Shown here: positions 7,571 to 13,563 of the stretch, in pieces
How the letters are laid out: each line of letters opens with the position of its first letter
How positions within the stretch are numbered: the first letter of the stretch is position 1
Assembly: GCA_051881815.1 (NCBI GenBank)
Contig: JBJEQP010000043.1
Span: forward strand, 1 to 17,260
DNA from: UMGS363 sp051881815
Lineage (GTDB): Bacteria > Bacillota > Clostridia > Oscillospirales > Ruminococcaceae
Direction: 5' to 3'
Length of the DNA stretch: 17,260 nt
Notes under the pieces: generated by a model
The model's database searches: none
What the model was told of the DNA's origin: nothing
Seen by the model: only the letters and a program-made list of their open reading frames with translations
Program-made: the position numbers and the translations under genes

Positions 7571-8266
7571 ATGCAGTATGAAGTAAAAAATGTTCCCCTT
7601 CCGGTGCTTATCTGCAAGCTGGAAGCAGGAGAAGCCATTGAATGTCAGAAGGGCGCAATGTCCTGGATGACGCCGTCCATGCAGATGGAAACAGGACTTG
7701 GCAACGGCGGAAGCGGCTTGCTCGGCGCACTCGGAAAAATGGCAAAGAGCGCAGTTACAGGCGAATCAATTTTCCGCAACAGATACAGCGCACAGGGTGC
7801 TCCGGGAGAGATCGCCTTTGCATCAAGTTTTCCCGGAAATATTCTATGCTTTGACACACGCTCCAAGGCTATTGTTGCGCAGAAATCCGCTTACCTTGCA
7901 AATACTATCGGTGTAAATATGGATATTTTCTTCCAGAAGAAGATCGGCGCAGGCTTTTTCGGCGGCGAAGGCTTCATCATGCAGAAATTCTCCGGCAGCG
8001 GAATGGTTTTCCTTGAAATAAACGGAAGCGTTGTTGAGTATGATCTTGCGCCGGGTCAGTCGATGCTTATTGACACGGGTTACCTTGCAGCAATGGAGGA
8101 CAGCTGCACAATGGATATCGAAACCGTCAATGGCGTCGGAAACGTACTTCTCGGCGGCGAGGGACTTTTCAACACAAAGGTAACGGGTCCCGGCAGGATA
8201 TGGCTCCAGACGATGCCTGCGAATATTCTTGCAGGAGCTGTTCAGCCTTACATAGTAACAGGTTAA
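7571..8266 (+). CDS. AIM24 family protein (TIGR00266-type)
   Basis: This 231-residue protein belongs to the widespread AIM24/TIGR00266 family, named after a yeast mitochondrial protein; the bacterial members have no settled biochemical role. Family features are the opening QYEVKNVPLPVLICKLEAGE, the CQKGAMSWMTPSMQMETGL segment, a Gly-rich loop (GNGGSGLLGALGKM), the repeated beta-strand pattern with FSGSGMVFLEINGSV, and the end GEGLFNTKVTGPGRIWLQTMP. The family is thought to form a beta-rich trimer-like fold. No signal peptide or membrane helix is seen. The ATG has GGAGG at 7559-7563 with a 7-base spacer. A strong terminator follows at 8302-8340, so it is a single gene or the end of a two-gene unit with the LacI-type regulator. 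A link to sugar uptake is not evident. Confidence 0.9.
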   Translation: MQYEVKNVPLPVLICKLEAGEAIECQKGAMSWMTPSMQMETGLGNGGSGLLGALGKMAKSAVTGESIFRNRYSAQGAPGEIAFASSFPGNILCFDTRSKAIVAQKSAYLANTIGVNMDIFFQKKIGAGFFGGEGFIMQKFSGSGMVFLEINGSVVEYDLAPGQSMLIDTGYLAAMEDSCTMDIETVNGVGNVLLGGEGLFNTKVTGPGRIWLQTMPANILAGAVQPYIVTG

Positions 8267-8301
8267 AATGATTCAAACTAATCTCCGATAATGAATGACA
8301 T

Positions 8302-8340
8302 AAAAATACGGCCGCGAATTGATCCGCAGCCGTATTTTTT
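8302..8340 (+). terminator. Rho-independent terminator after the AIM24-family gene
   Basis: AAAAATACGGC (8302-8312) pairs exactly with GCCGTATTTTT (8329-8339) and a run of six T closes it at 8335-8340. The matching A-run on the left arm would also let it act on the minus strand, although no minus-strand gene ends here. It starts 36 bases after the stop codon. Confidence 0.88.
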
Positions 8341-8440
8341 ATACTATATCAATCCACAAAAATATCCTTACAAGTTAGTCGGTTCAAAGCTTGAATTGTA
8401 TCGTCACTCACCCTTGACAGGCAAATTACATTTTTCTTAC

Positions 8441-8469
8441 TTGACTATAATTTTTATTTGGAGTATAAT
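8441..8469 (+). promoter_or_regulatory. Sigma-A type promoter for the P-loop kinase-like gene
   Basis: TTGACT (8441-8446), a 17-base spacer and a perfect TATAAT (8464-8469) predict a start near 8476 and a leader of about 45 bases. The gene lies between two terminators, so it is probably transcribed alone from here. Confidence 0.75.
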
Positions 8470-8520
8470 TGAATAAAATAGGGATTATCTGCCCGACAAA
8501 TTGAAATTATTGGAGGCTTT

Positions 8521-9150
8521 ATGAAAACAAATCTTATCATAGTAGAAGGACTTCCGGGCTGCGGAAAAAGTACGGCTGCGGCGATGATCGCTGAAAAGCT
8601 TAATGAAAAAGGTAAAAGGGTCGTTTGTGTTGACGAAGGAGTTCGGGAACACCCTGCTGATTACGCTGATTATGATTTCCCCGATTTTGAAACGGAGAGG
8701 GAGAAAATACTCGGAAAGTGGCAGTCATTCACCGAAAATGCCGACAAAGACACGATATATGTTTTCAACTGCATCTTTTTGCAGAATCCGATGTGCGAAA
8801 CAATGATGAGGTTCGGTATGTCGGAAGAAGCCTCGCTGAAATACATCAAAGAGATATCAGAGATCATCAAGCCTTTGAACCCTATTATAATTTACATAGA
8901 TCTGCCCGATATCAAAGCAACGATCGACAGCGTACTTGACGAGCGCGGAAATGATTGGCTGAACGCTGTAATTGACTATCATACCTCGCAGGGATATGGT
9001 AAGCAGAATAACCTTTCCGGTTACGACGGATATATCAAATGTCTTGAAGAAAGAAAAATCAGAGAGCTGAATATTCTAAAGTCAATTGATATTGAAAATT
9101 ATACGGTCAATCGGGATATGATAGCCGAACTACTTGATTCTGTCGATTAA
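8521..9150 (+). CDS. Small P-loop NTPase, nucleotide-kinase-like, substrate unknown
   Basis: This 209-residue soluble protein has a clear Walker A loop at residues 10-18 (GLPGCGKST) right after an N-terminal beta strand (LIIVEG), as in nucleoside-monophosphate and small-molecule kinases such as thymidylate kinase. A second hydrophobic strand ends in IIYIDLPD (about residues 122-130), the likely Walker-B-like strand. The region between, DFETEREKILGKWQSFTENADKDTIYVFNCIFLQNPMCETMMRFG, resembles the substrate-binding half of such kinases, with FNC following the central strand. No lid or specificity motif allowed me to name a substrate; antibiotic- or nucleotide-modifying kinases are possible. The ATG is 4 bases after GGAGG (8512-8516), a short spacing. 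It stands as its own transcription unit between terminators. Confidence 0.85.
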   Translation: MKTNLIIVEGLPGCGKSTAAAMIAEKLNEKGKRVVCVDEGVREHPADYADYDFPDFETEREKILGKWQSFTENADKDTIYVFNCIFLQNPMCETMMRFGMSEEASLKYIKEISEIIKPLNPIIIYIDLPDIKATIDSVLDERGNDWLNAVIDYHTSQGYGKQNNLSGYDGYIKCLEERKIRELNILKSIDIENYTVNRDMIAELLDSVD

Positions 9151-9184
9151 AATCGTCCCTCTTCGTATCAAATTGAGCTTGCCA

Positions 9185-9218
9185 AAAACAGCATCGACTT
9201 TGGTGCTGTTTTATTTTT
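9185..9218 (+). terminator. Rho-independent terminator after the P-loop gene
   Basis: AAAACAGCA (9185-9193) and TGCTGTTTT (9204-9212) form an exact 9-bp stem around a 10-base loop, followed by the T-rich TTTTATTTTT. It closes the kinase-like gene and separates it from the MarR cassette. Confidence 0.85.
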
Positions 9219-9273
9219 ATCAAAGATACAAGTATTGAATCTGTATCAATCTGACAAAAAAATGAAAAGTCTC

Positions 9274-9302
9274 TTGACAAGCGGATAAAAATGCAGTATA
9301 AT
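9274..9302 (+). promoter_or_regulatory. Sigma-A type promoter for the MarR-MarR-citrate synthase cassette
   Basis: A perfect TTGACA (9274-9279), 17 bases and a perfect TATAAT (9297-9302) make this one of the strongest-looking promoters in the window. The last four bases of the -10 box belong to the 19-bp repeat that I interpret as a MarR operator. Confidence 0.82.
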
Positions 9303-9317
9303 AGTTTAAAAACAAAC
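9299..9317. promoter_or_regulatory. Putative MarR operator, copy 1 (overlaps -10 box)
   Basis: TAATAGTTTAAAAACAAAC occurs here and again, identical over all 19 bases, at 9813-9831. It contains an imperfect inverted repeat, AGTTT and AAAC around an A-rich centre, in the size range of MarR-family sites. A protein bound here would cover the -10 box and block the promoter. Recurrence in front of two MarR genes and nowhere else noticed in the window supports a regulatory role. Confidence 0.65.
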
Positions 9318-9344
9318 CTTTATAGTTAAAAGTGAGGTGATGAT

Positions 9345-9782
9345 ATGATACAGAAACCGTTGGAGGTAGTGCTCAAAGGCGGCGAATTCCGAAAGTATTC
9401 CGATTCAAAGTTTGCATTGCTCAGGAAGCATTATGATATGAAGCGTGCGGAATTTGAAGTTATATACTATCTGTCGATATGCCGAGAGGAGGATTCTCTC
9501 GTTAATATTTCCGATTTTCTTAATGCGAACAAGGGGCATATCTCTTCAACTGTTTACGGTCTTATCGAAAGGGGCTATATCAACTCCACACAGGATAAAA
9601 ACGACCGCAGATATATGCATTTCAGTCTTACCGATAAAGGCAAGGAAGCGGCGGCGGATATAGGAAATGTATGGAAGGACATTAAGAATGAACTTTACTA
9701 TGGACTGACCGACGAAGAGATCGCATCATTCCAAAAGACCTTCCGCAAGATATGCAAAAATATAGAGCACTTTATGATATAA
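9345..9782 (+). CDS. MarR-family transcriptional regulator (first of pair)
   Basis: This 145-residue protein has the length and layout of MarR winged-helix dimers. An N-terminal helix leads to the DNA-binding core: NISDFLNANKGHISSTVYGLIERGYI (about residues 54-79) forms the helix-turn-helix, and DKNDRRYMHFSLTDKGKEAA (about 83-102) is the beta wing with the characteristic D-x-x-D-R-R-x-x-x-x-x-L-T-x-x-G pattern. C-terminal helices (about 105-145) would form the dimer interface. The ATG follows GAGGTGA (9334-9340) by 4 bases. Upstream is a consensus promoter whose -10 box is covered by a putative operator, so self-repression is likely. The next gene encodes a second, distinctly different MarR-like protein, then citrate synthase. 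No ligand can be predicted. Confidence 0.9.
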   Translation: MIQKPLEVVLKGGEFRKYSDSKFALLRKHYDMKRAEFEVIYYLSICREEDSLVNISDFLNANKGHISSTVYGLIERGYINSTQDKNDRRYMHFSLTDKGKEAAADIGNVWKDIKNELYYGLTDEEIASFQKTFRKICKNIEHFMI

Positions 9783-9812
9783 AGCATCGGAAAAGTGCTT
9801 ATATTCTATGTG

Positions 9813-9831
9813 TAATAGTTTAAAAACAAAC
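9813..9831. promoter_or_regulatory. Putative MarR operator, copy 2 (between the two MarR genes)
   Basis: This is an exact copy of the 19-bp TAATAGTTTAAAAACAAAC at 9299-9317, lying 36 bases before the second MarR start. TGTAAT (9811-9816) could serve as a -10 box, but no good -35 is seen 17 bases upstream. The site may therefore act as a roadblock or govern a weak internal promoter. A small hairpin, AAGCA/TGCTT (9782-9800), precedes it. Confidence 0.6.
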
Positions 9832-9866
9832 AGTATAAAATCAAATCACAGAAAGGAACGATCATT

Positions 9867-10361
9867 TTGGCTGAAAAAATTGAAACGATGAAGGAGATCG
9901 CCCATGAGATAACATACAGACGGTATCTGTTATCAAAGGATGACGCAAAATTTATGCTCAAGGACATAAATATTGCAGAGTACATAGTGCTTCATTATAT
10001 GTGCGAGCATATTGAAAGCAATCCGATCTATTCGGGCAGGATATATTTGAGCGAGATATCGGAAAAGCTAAATCTCCCAATCAGAAAGACCTCAAAGCTT
10101 ATCAGAGAGATGAACGGCAAAAACCTTGTCAGCTGGGATCATGACGGCGACGGAAAGGACGGAACCTATGTGACGATGACCGACCACGGAAAGGCTGTAT
10201 TTGAAGAGACCGACAATAAGCTGAGGGATTTTTATTCAAGAGTACTGCAGAATTTCGGCAAGGAAAAGATCGTACAGCTTCTTCAGCTTATGAAGGAATT
10301 CGATTCGGTAATGAGAACTGAACTGGAACAAATGGAGGATAGCAATGAAACAGATGAATGA
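9867..10361 (+). CDS. MarR-like winged-helix regulator (second of pair)
   Basis: This 164-residue protein has the MarR pattern but is clearly diverged from its neighbour. The N-terminal helices (to about residue 60) lead to YLSEISEKLNLPIRKTSKLIREMNGKNLVSW, the helix-turn-helix (about 63-93), then a wing HDGDGKDGTYVTMTDHGKAVFEE (about 94-116) and long C-terminal helices for dimerisation. The wing lacks the usual Asp-Arg-Arg motif and has an acidic, Gly-rich HDGDGKDG instead. I start it at TTG 9867, 8 bases after AAAGGA (9852-9857); an ATG seven codons later has no better site. Its 3' end overlaps the citrate synthase gene by 17 bp in another frame, so the two are probably translated together. 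It may form heterodimers with the first MarR or act on the same repeat. Confidence 0.85.
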   Translation: MAEKIETMKEIAHEITYRRYLLSKDDAKFMLKDINIAEYIVLHYMCEHIESNPIYSGRIYLSEISEKLNLPIRKTSKLIREMNGKNLVSWDHDGDGKDGTYVTMTDHGKAVFEETDNKLRDFYSRVLQNFGKEKIVQLLQLMKEFDSVMRTELEQMEDSNETDE

Positions 10362-11670
10362 ATACATGAACGAGCTGGAACGCTCCTGCCGTGAAAACGA
10401 CTTTATCGACCGCAGACTTTACGATGAATATGATATCAATCAGGGACTTCGTGACGAAAAGGGGAACGGCGTTCTTACGGGACTTACAAACATTTCTCTT
10501 ATCAAATCATACGAGAGGAGAAACGGCGTAAAGGAACCGTGTGACGGTGAGCTCTGGTACCGCGGATATCGTGTTGAAGACCTTATAGGCAGGCTCGGTG
10601 AAGATGAAATGGGATATGAAAAGATCGCATATCTTCTGCTTGTGGGAGAATTGCCCGATGAAAAGCAGTTTGACGAATTTCACTCCGTTATCGGAACGCT
10701 TATGGCTCTCCCGACAAACTTCACCCGTGATGTTATTATGAAAGCGCCGACCGATGATATCATGAACACTATGACAAGGAGCATACTTACGCTTGCTTCT
10801 TATGATTGGGATTTGAAAAATTCTTCCCTTGAAAACAACATACGCCAGTGCTTACAGCTGATAAGCCAGTTCCCCACCCTTGCCGTTTATGCTTATAACG
10901 CATATAATCACTATCAGAATCTTGAAAGTATGTTTATCCACTACCCCGACCCATGTTTATCCCCTGCCGAAAACATACTGACGATGCTCCGCCCCGATAA
11001 GAAGTACACAAAGACCGAAGCGAAGGTGCTTGATACCGCTCTGATACTTCACATGGAGCACGGCGGCGGAAATAACTCCACCTTTACCACAAGAGTCGTT
11101 ACCTCATCGGGTTCGGATACATATTCCACCATTGCGGCGGCAATGTGTTCGCTGAAAGGTCCGAAGCACGGTGGCGCAAACATCAAGGTAATGGATATGA
11201 TGGCGGATATTTCGGAGCAGATAAATGACGTTGAGGACGACGAAGAGATCACTGCCTATCTTGAAAAAATACTCGACAAGGAAACCTTTGACCGCAAGGG
11301 GCTTATTTACGGAATGGGACACGCTGTATACACGCTTTCCGACCCGAGAGAAAAGGTACTTAAAAGCTATGTAGAACAGCTTGCCGCAGAAAAGTGCAGA
11401 ACTAACGAGTTCCGTTTGTATGAACAGGTAGAGCGGCTTGCTCCGCAGATCATTATGAACAGAAAGCACAACCGCAGCGGTGTCTGCCCGAATGTCGATT
11501 TTTACAGCGGATTTGTTTATGATATGCTCGGCATACCGAAGGAGCTTTACACGGCCATATTCGCAGTTGCAAGAATAGTCGGTTGGAGCGCGCACCGTAT
11601 TGAGGAGATCGTCTGCACCGATAAGATAATAAGGCCTGCATACATGAGCGTTATGAAGAAGAAAGGATAA
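10345..11670 (+). CDS. gltA: Citrate synthase (citrate/2-methylcitrate synthase family)
   Basis: This 441-residue enzyme probably condenses acetyl-CoA with oxaloacetate to give citrate in the cytosol, supplying 2-oxoglutarate and glutamate in an anaerobe. The catalytic triad of the family is visible: His239 in HMEHGGGNNST, His326 in GMGHAVYTLSDPRE and Asp385 in NVDFYSGFVYDMLGIP. The segment AAMCSLKGPKHGGAN and the C-terminal RIVGWSAHRIEE are also typical. Length fits the longer bacterial forms. The ATG at 10345 lies 6 bases after GGAGG (10334-10338). A propionyl-CoA-using 2-methylcitrate synthase cannot be excluded from sequence alone, but no prp genes are near. Position behind two MarR regulators is unusual and implies specific control. 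Its transcript may end at the weak hairpin at 11743 or the strong one at 12130. Confidence 0.93.
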   Translation: MKQMNEYMNELERSCRENDFIDRRLYDEYDINQGLRDEKGNGVLTGLTNISLIKSYERRNGVKEPCDGELWYRGYRVEDLIGRLGEDEMGYEKIAYLLLVGELPDEKQFDEFHSVIGTLMALPTNFTRDVIMKAPTDDIMNTMTRSILTLASYDWDLKNSSLENNIRQCLQLISQFPTLAVYAYNAYNHYQNLESMFIHYPDPCLSPAENILTMLRPDKKYTKTEAKVLDTALILHMEHGGGNNSTFTTRVVTSSGSDTYSTIAAAMCSLKGPKHGGANIKVMDMMADISEQINDVEDDEEITAYLEKILDKETFDRKGLIYGMGHAVYTLSDPREKVLKSYVEQLAAEKCRTNEFRLYEQVERLAPQIIMNRKHNRSGVCPNVDFYSGFVYDMLGIPKELYTAIFAVARIVGWSAHRIEEIVCTDKIIRPAYMSVMKKKG

Positions 11671-11742
11671 AAATCAGCGGATCGGGAAAGCATTAGGAAT
11701 TTTGAAAAACGCAGATTAACTGCATTTGTACCGACGGAAATT

Positions 11743-11769
11743 ACACATTTAAGTTTATATGTGTTTTTT
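11743..11769 (+). terminator. Weak hairpin terminator downstream of citrate synthase
   Basis: ACACAT (11743-11748) and ATGTGT (11759-11764) form a short stem followed by six T (11764-11769). Around it GGAAATT and AATTTCC form an outer inverted repeat. It begins about 70 bases after the stop codon. The stem is AT-rich and short, so termination may be partial. Confidence 0.4.
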
Positions 11770-11904
11770 ACAAAAATTTCCGGTAATTATTTGTAAAAAA
11801 ATATTGACTCTAAAAAAGTGTGCCCTTAACTTTCACGCACATAATAATTAGTCTTTGTAACCCATGATAAAAATCGGTGTTTCCTTGGATAAGTTTTAAT
11901 TGCT

Positions 11905-12015
11905 TATAATACTAATACTAAACACCAATAAAATACAGGAAAAAATCTGCGCCGAAATCCTATATATTCGAGATTGTCGGCTTGATTTTTTCCAAATTTT
12001 AAATGGTGTTTAGTA
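11905..12015. repeat. Palindromic intergenic repeat, unit 1
   Basis: Within a 548-base stretch without genes, nested arms pair exactly: TACTAAACACCA (11916-11927) with TGGTGTTTAGTA (12004-12015), GGAAAAAATC (11938-11947) with GATTTTTTCC (11984-11993), and GCCGA (11951-11955) with TCGGC (11977-11981). The RNA or single strand would fold into one long hairpin of about 100 bases. The unit is preceded by TATAATACTAATA (11905-11917), which recurs at 17207-17219. The central part resembles the centre of the adjacent unit, so the two belong to one repeat family. Confidence 0.75.
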
Positions 12016-12016
12016 T

Positions 12017-12108
12017 AAAAACCATTTAAACTGTAGACAAAAAATCTGCATAAAATCCATATACGAGAGATTTTTGCCCCATTTTTTGTACAGTTTTTAA
12101 ATGGTTTT
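12017..12108. repeat. Palindromic intergenic repeat, unit 2
   Basis: This unit follows unit 1 almost without gap. AAAACCATTTAAACTGTA (12018-12035) pairs with TACAGTTTTTAAATGGTTTT (12089-12108) apart from a 2-base bulge, and ACAAAAAAT (12037-12045) pairs exactly with ATTTTTTGT (12081-12089). AAAAAATCTGC is shared exactly with unit 1 (11940-11950 and 12039-12049), followed in both by a similar AAATCC-TATA-CGAGA stretch. Outer arms differ from unit 1 yet still pair, which suggests that pairing has been maintained. Confidence 0.75.
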
Positions 12109-12129
12109 AAGTATAATACGATATAAATT

Positions 12130-12161
12130 GAGCCGTACAAGTTTGCTGTACGGCTCTTTTT
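12130..12161 (+). terminator. Strong rho-independent terminator between convergent units
   Basis: GAGCCGTACA (12130-12139) pairs exactly with TGTACGGCTC (12147-12156) around a 7-base loop, followed by five T. It points rightward and would stop transcripts from the citrate synthase side, or an RNA made from the repeat region, before they enter the convergent ABC operon. On the minus strand only AATTTATAT follows the stem, so termination of that operon here would be weaker. Confidence 0.85.
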
Positions 12162-12218
12162 ATATTATGTTTAACGCTTTATCTGTTCGGCTGATTTCTC
12201 GGCATTTGCAAGGGCTAT

Positions 12219-12905
12219 TCACACTTCTTCACCGTCAGCAAAGATCTCGCCATCAATTATTTTCACGATTCGCTGAGCATATTTTGCAACATTAAGATCA
12301 TGAGTTATCATAACGATAGTGTGCCCTTGTTTATTTAGTTCGCAAAACAGATCAAGCACTTCCTTTCCCGTTGCAGTATCGAGTGCACCGGTAGGTTCAT
12401 CTGCAAGCAGCAATTTGGGATTTCCCACAAGTGCTCTTGCTATGGCTGCACGCTGCTGCTGACCTCCCGACAGCTCGGACGGACGATGATCCAATCTGTC
12501 ATTCATGCCGAGCTTTTCAAGCTGTTCTCTTGCAGCCGCTTCTGCCTCCTTGCCGCTGTATCCTCTGAGAAGCAGCGGTATCATGACATTTTTGAGAACG
12601 GTATGCTGACTGATGAGATGATACTTCTGAAAAATAAACCCTATATATTGATTGCGTACATCTGTCATACGGCGGTCATTGTACTTGTGAATGGGATTAT
12701 CCGCCAGATAATATTCACCGCTGTCCAGAGTATCCATGCAGCCTATTATATTCATAAATGTGCTTTTCCCTGAGCCTGAAGGTCCGAGAATGGCAAGAAA
12801 TTCGCCATATTTTACTGTAAGATTTATGTCCTTGAGAACGTGGAGCTTCTCACCGCCGACAGCGTAGGACTTATTAAGCATTTTTATTTCAATGACATTA
12901 TTCAA
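12219..12905 (-). CDS. ABC transporter ATP-binding protein, MacB/LolD type
   Basis: This 228-residue ATPase powers the MacB-like permease encoded in the same operon. All nucleotide-binding motifs are intact: Walker A GPSGSGKST (41-49), Q-loop Q93 in GFIFQKYHL, signature LSGGQQQR (145-152), Walker B LLLADEP with Glu170, D-loop ALD and His202 in the switch. The GFIFQ...L segment and the LSGGQQQR signature are typical of the LolD/MacB/FtsE group that works with FtsX-fold permeases. The start is a TTG at 12905, 9 bases after GGAGG (12919-12915); the next Met is at residue 9 and would cut into the first strand. In Gram-negative MacB this domain is fused to the permease; here it is a separate protein, as in Gram-positive YknY/YknZ systems. 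It is the last gene of the operon. Confidence 0.95.
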   Translation of the reverse strand: MNNVIEIKMLNKSYAVGGEKLHVLKDINLTVKYGEFLAILGPSGSGKSTFMNIIGCMDTLDSGEYYLADNPIHKYNDRRMTDVRNQYIGFIFQKYHLISQHTVLKNVMIPLLLRGYSGKEAEAAAREQLEKLGMNDRLDHRPSELSGGQQQRAAIARALVGNPKLLLADEPTGALDTATGKEVLDLFCELNKQGHTIVMITHDLNVAKYAQRIVKIIDGEIFADGEEV

Positions 12906-12926
12906 ATAAAGCTACCTCCATAAAGA

Positions 12927-13547
12927 TCATCTGACCTCTGCTGATTTTACTGTTCCTTCCGAGTCAATGATCAAGGTAAGTATATCGCCCTCGGATATCC
13001 CCGAATAATCGGAGGAACGTCCTGAAAGACCGCCGACAGTCATTCCGACAGGAATAATGTAGGTGCCTGTTTCGCCGCTTTTTTCGAGTGCAACAGCTGC
13101 ACCGCCTCGTTTGTTTCCGGACTTACCGTCGCTATTTCCGTTCTTTTCAAAGCTTCCCGGATCAGGTGCTTCACCATCTGCAAACTCGGGACGCTCGCCC
13201 TTATTGGAGTTTCCGGGATCGGGCATTTCGCCGTCGGCAGAACCGCCTCTTTCTCCTCGTGCCGGACGTTCGGCGGAAGATGAATCATCGGCATCGCTGC
13301 TTCCGCCGTTTTCGGGAGCATCTGACGAAGGCTTCTCTCTTTCGGTCACTTCACCGAGAGCCAATGTGACTTCATTGCCAACGATAGAAACTACTTCACC
13401 GTTTATCTGTGTATCGCCCTCTTTCATTTCATAAACCTCAGCCTGCTGAACAGCAGTGGTATTATCTGCTGTTCCGTCAGACTTGGCACACGCCGAAAAG
13501 GCAAGTATTGCAATTGCTGCTATAATGATAGAATAATTCTTTTTCAT
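12927..13547 (-). CDS. Lipoprotein with Gly/Asp/Pro-rich disordered segment, in MacAB-like operon
   Basis: This 206-residue protein is a predicted exported lipoprotein: MKKNYS, a hydrophobic stretch and LAFSAC with Cys20. Two short beta-rich segments, INGEVVSIVGNEVTLALGE (48-66) and ISEGDILTLIIDSEGTVKSAEVR (184-206), probably pack together; similar segments occur in DUF5666-like proteins, but I do not claim membership. Between them is a low-complexity, acidic and Gly/Pro/Ser-rich region (about 70-150) with an internal repeat, ADGEMPDPG (104-112) and ADGEAPDPG (123-131), 19 residues apart. The ATG at 13547 follows AAAGGAG closely; a longer in-frame start would overlap the permease gene's end and lacks a lipoprotein signal. 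It sits between permease and ATPase genes with gaps of 16 and 21 bases. Function is unknown; a partner of the adaptor or permease outside the membrane is plausible. Confidence 0.82.
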   Translation of the reverse strand: MKKNYSIIIAAIAILAFSACAKSDGTADNTTAVQQAEVYEMKEGDTQINGEVVSIVGNEVTLALGEVTEREKPSSDAPENGGSSDADDSSSAERPARGERGGSADGEMPDPGNSNKGERPEFADGEAPDPGSFEKNGNSDGKSGNKRGGAAVALEKSGETGTYIIPVGMTVGGLSGRSSDYSGISEGDILTLIIDSEGTVKSAEVR

Positions 13548-13563
13548 TGTTTTTCTCCTTTGA

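Noticed and set aside
8414..8451. TTGACA (8414) and TATAAT (8446) as a promoter
   Set aside because: The spacer is 26 bases, too long; TTGACT at 8441 with TATAAT at 8464 has the correct 17.
8291..8476. 61-residue open frame on the plus strand
   Set aside because: It contains the terminator hairpin of the preceding gene and both boxes of the next gene's promoter, and has no recognisable protein features.
9783..9800. Hairpin AAGCA/TGCTT after the first MarR gene as a terminator
   Set aside because: The stem has only five pairs and no T-run follows, so termination is not supported.
11904..12140. 78-residue open frame on the minus strand
   Set aside because: It spans both palindromic repeats, has no ribosome binding site that I could see, and its residues simply reflect the repeat sequence.
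11700..12200. CRISPR array
   Set aside because: The repeats are two long palindromes without regular short repeat-spacer alternation, and no cas genes are present.
13063..13434. Pro/Ser-rich open frames on the plus strand opposite the lipoprotein gene
   Set aside because: They are antisense shadows of the Gly/Pro/Asp-rich coding region; base composition keeps the frame open, and there is no start signal.
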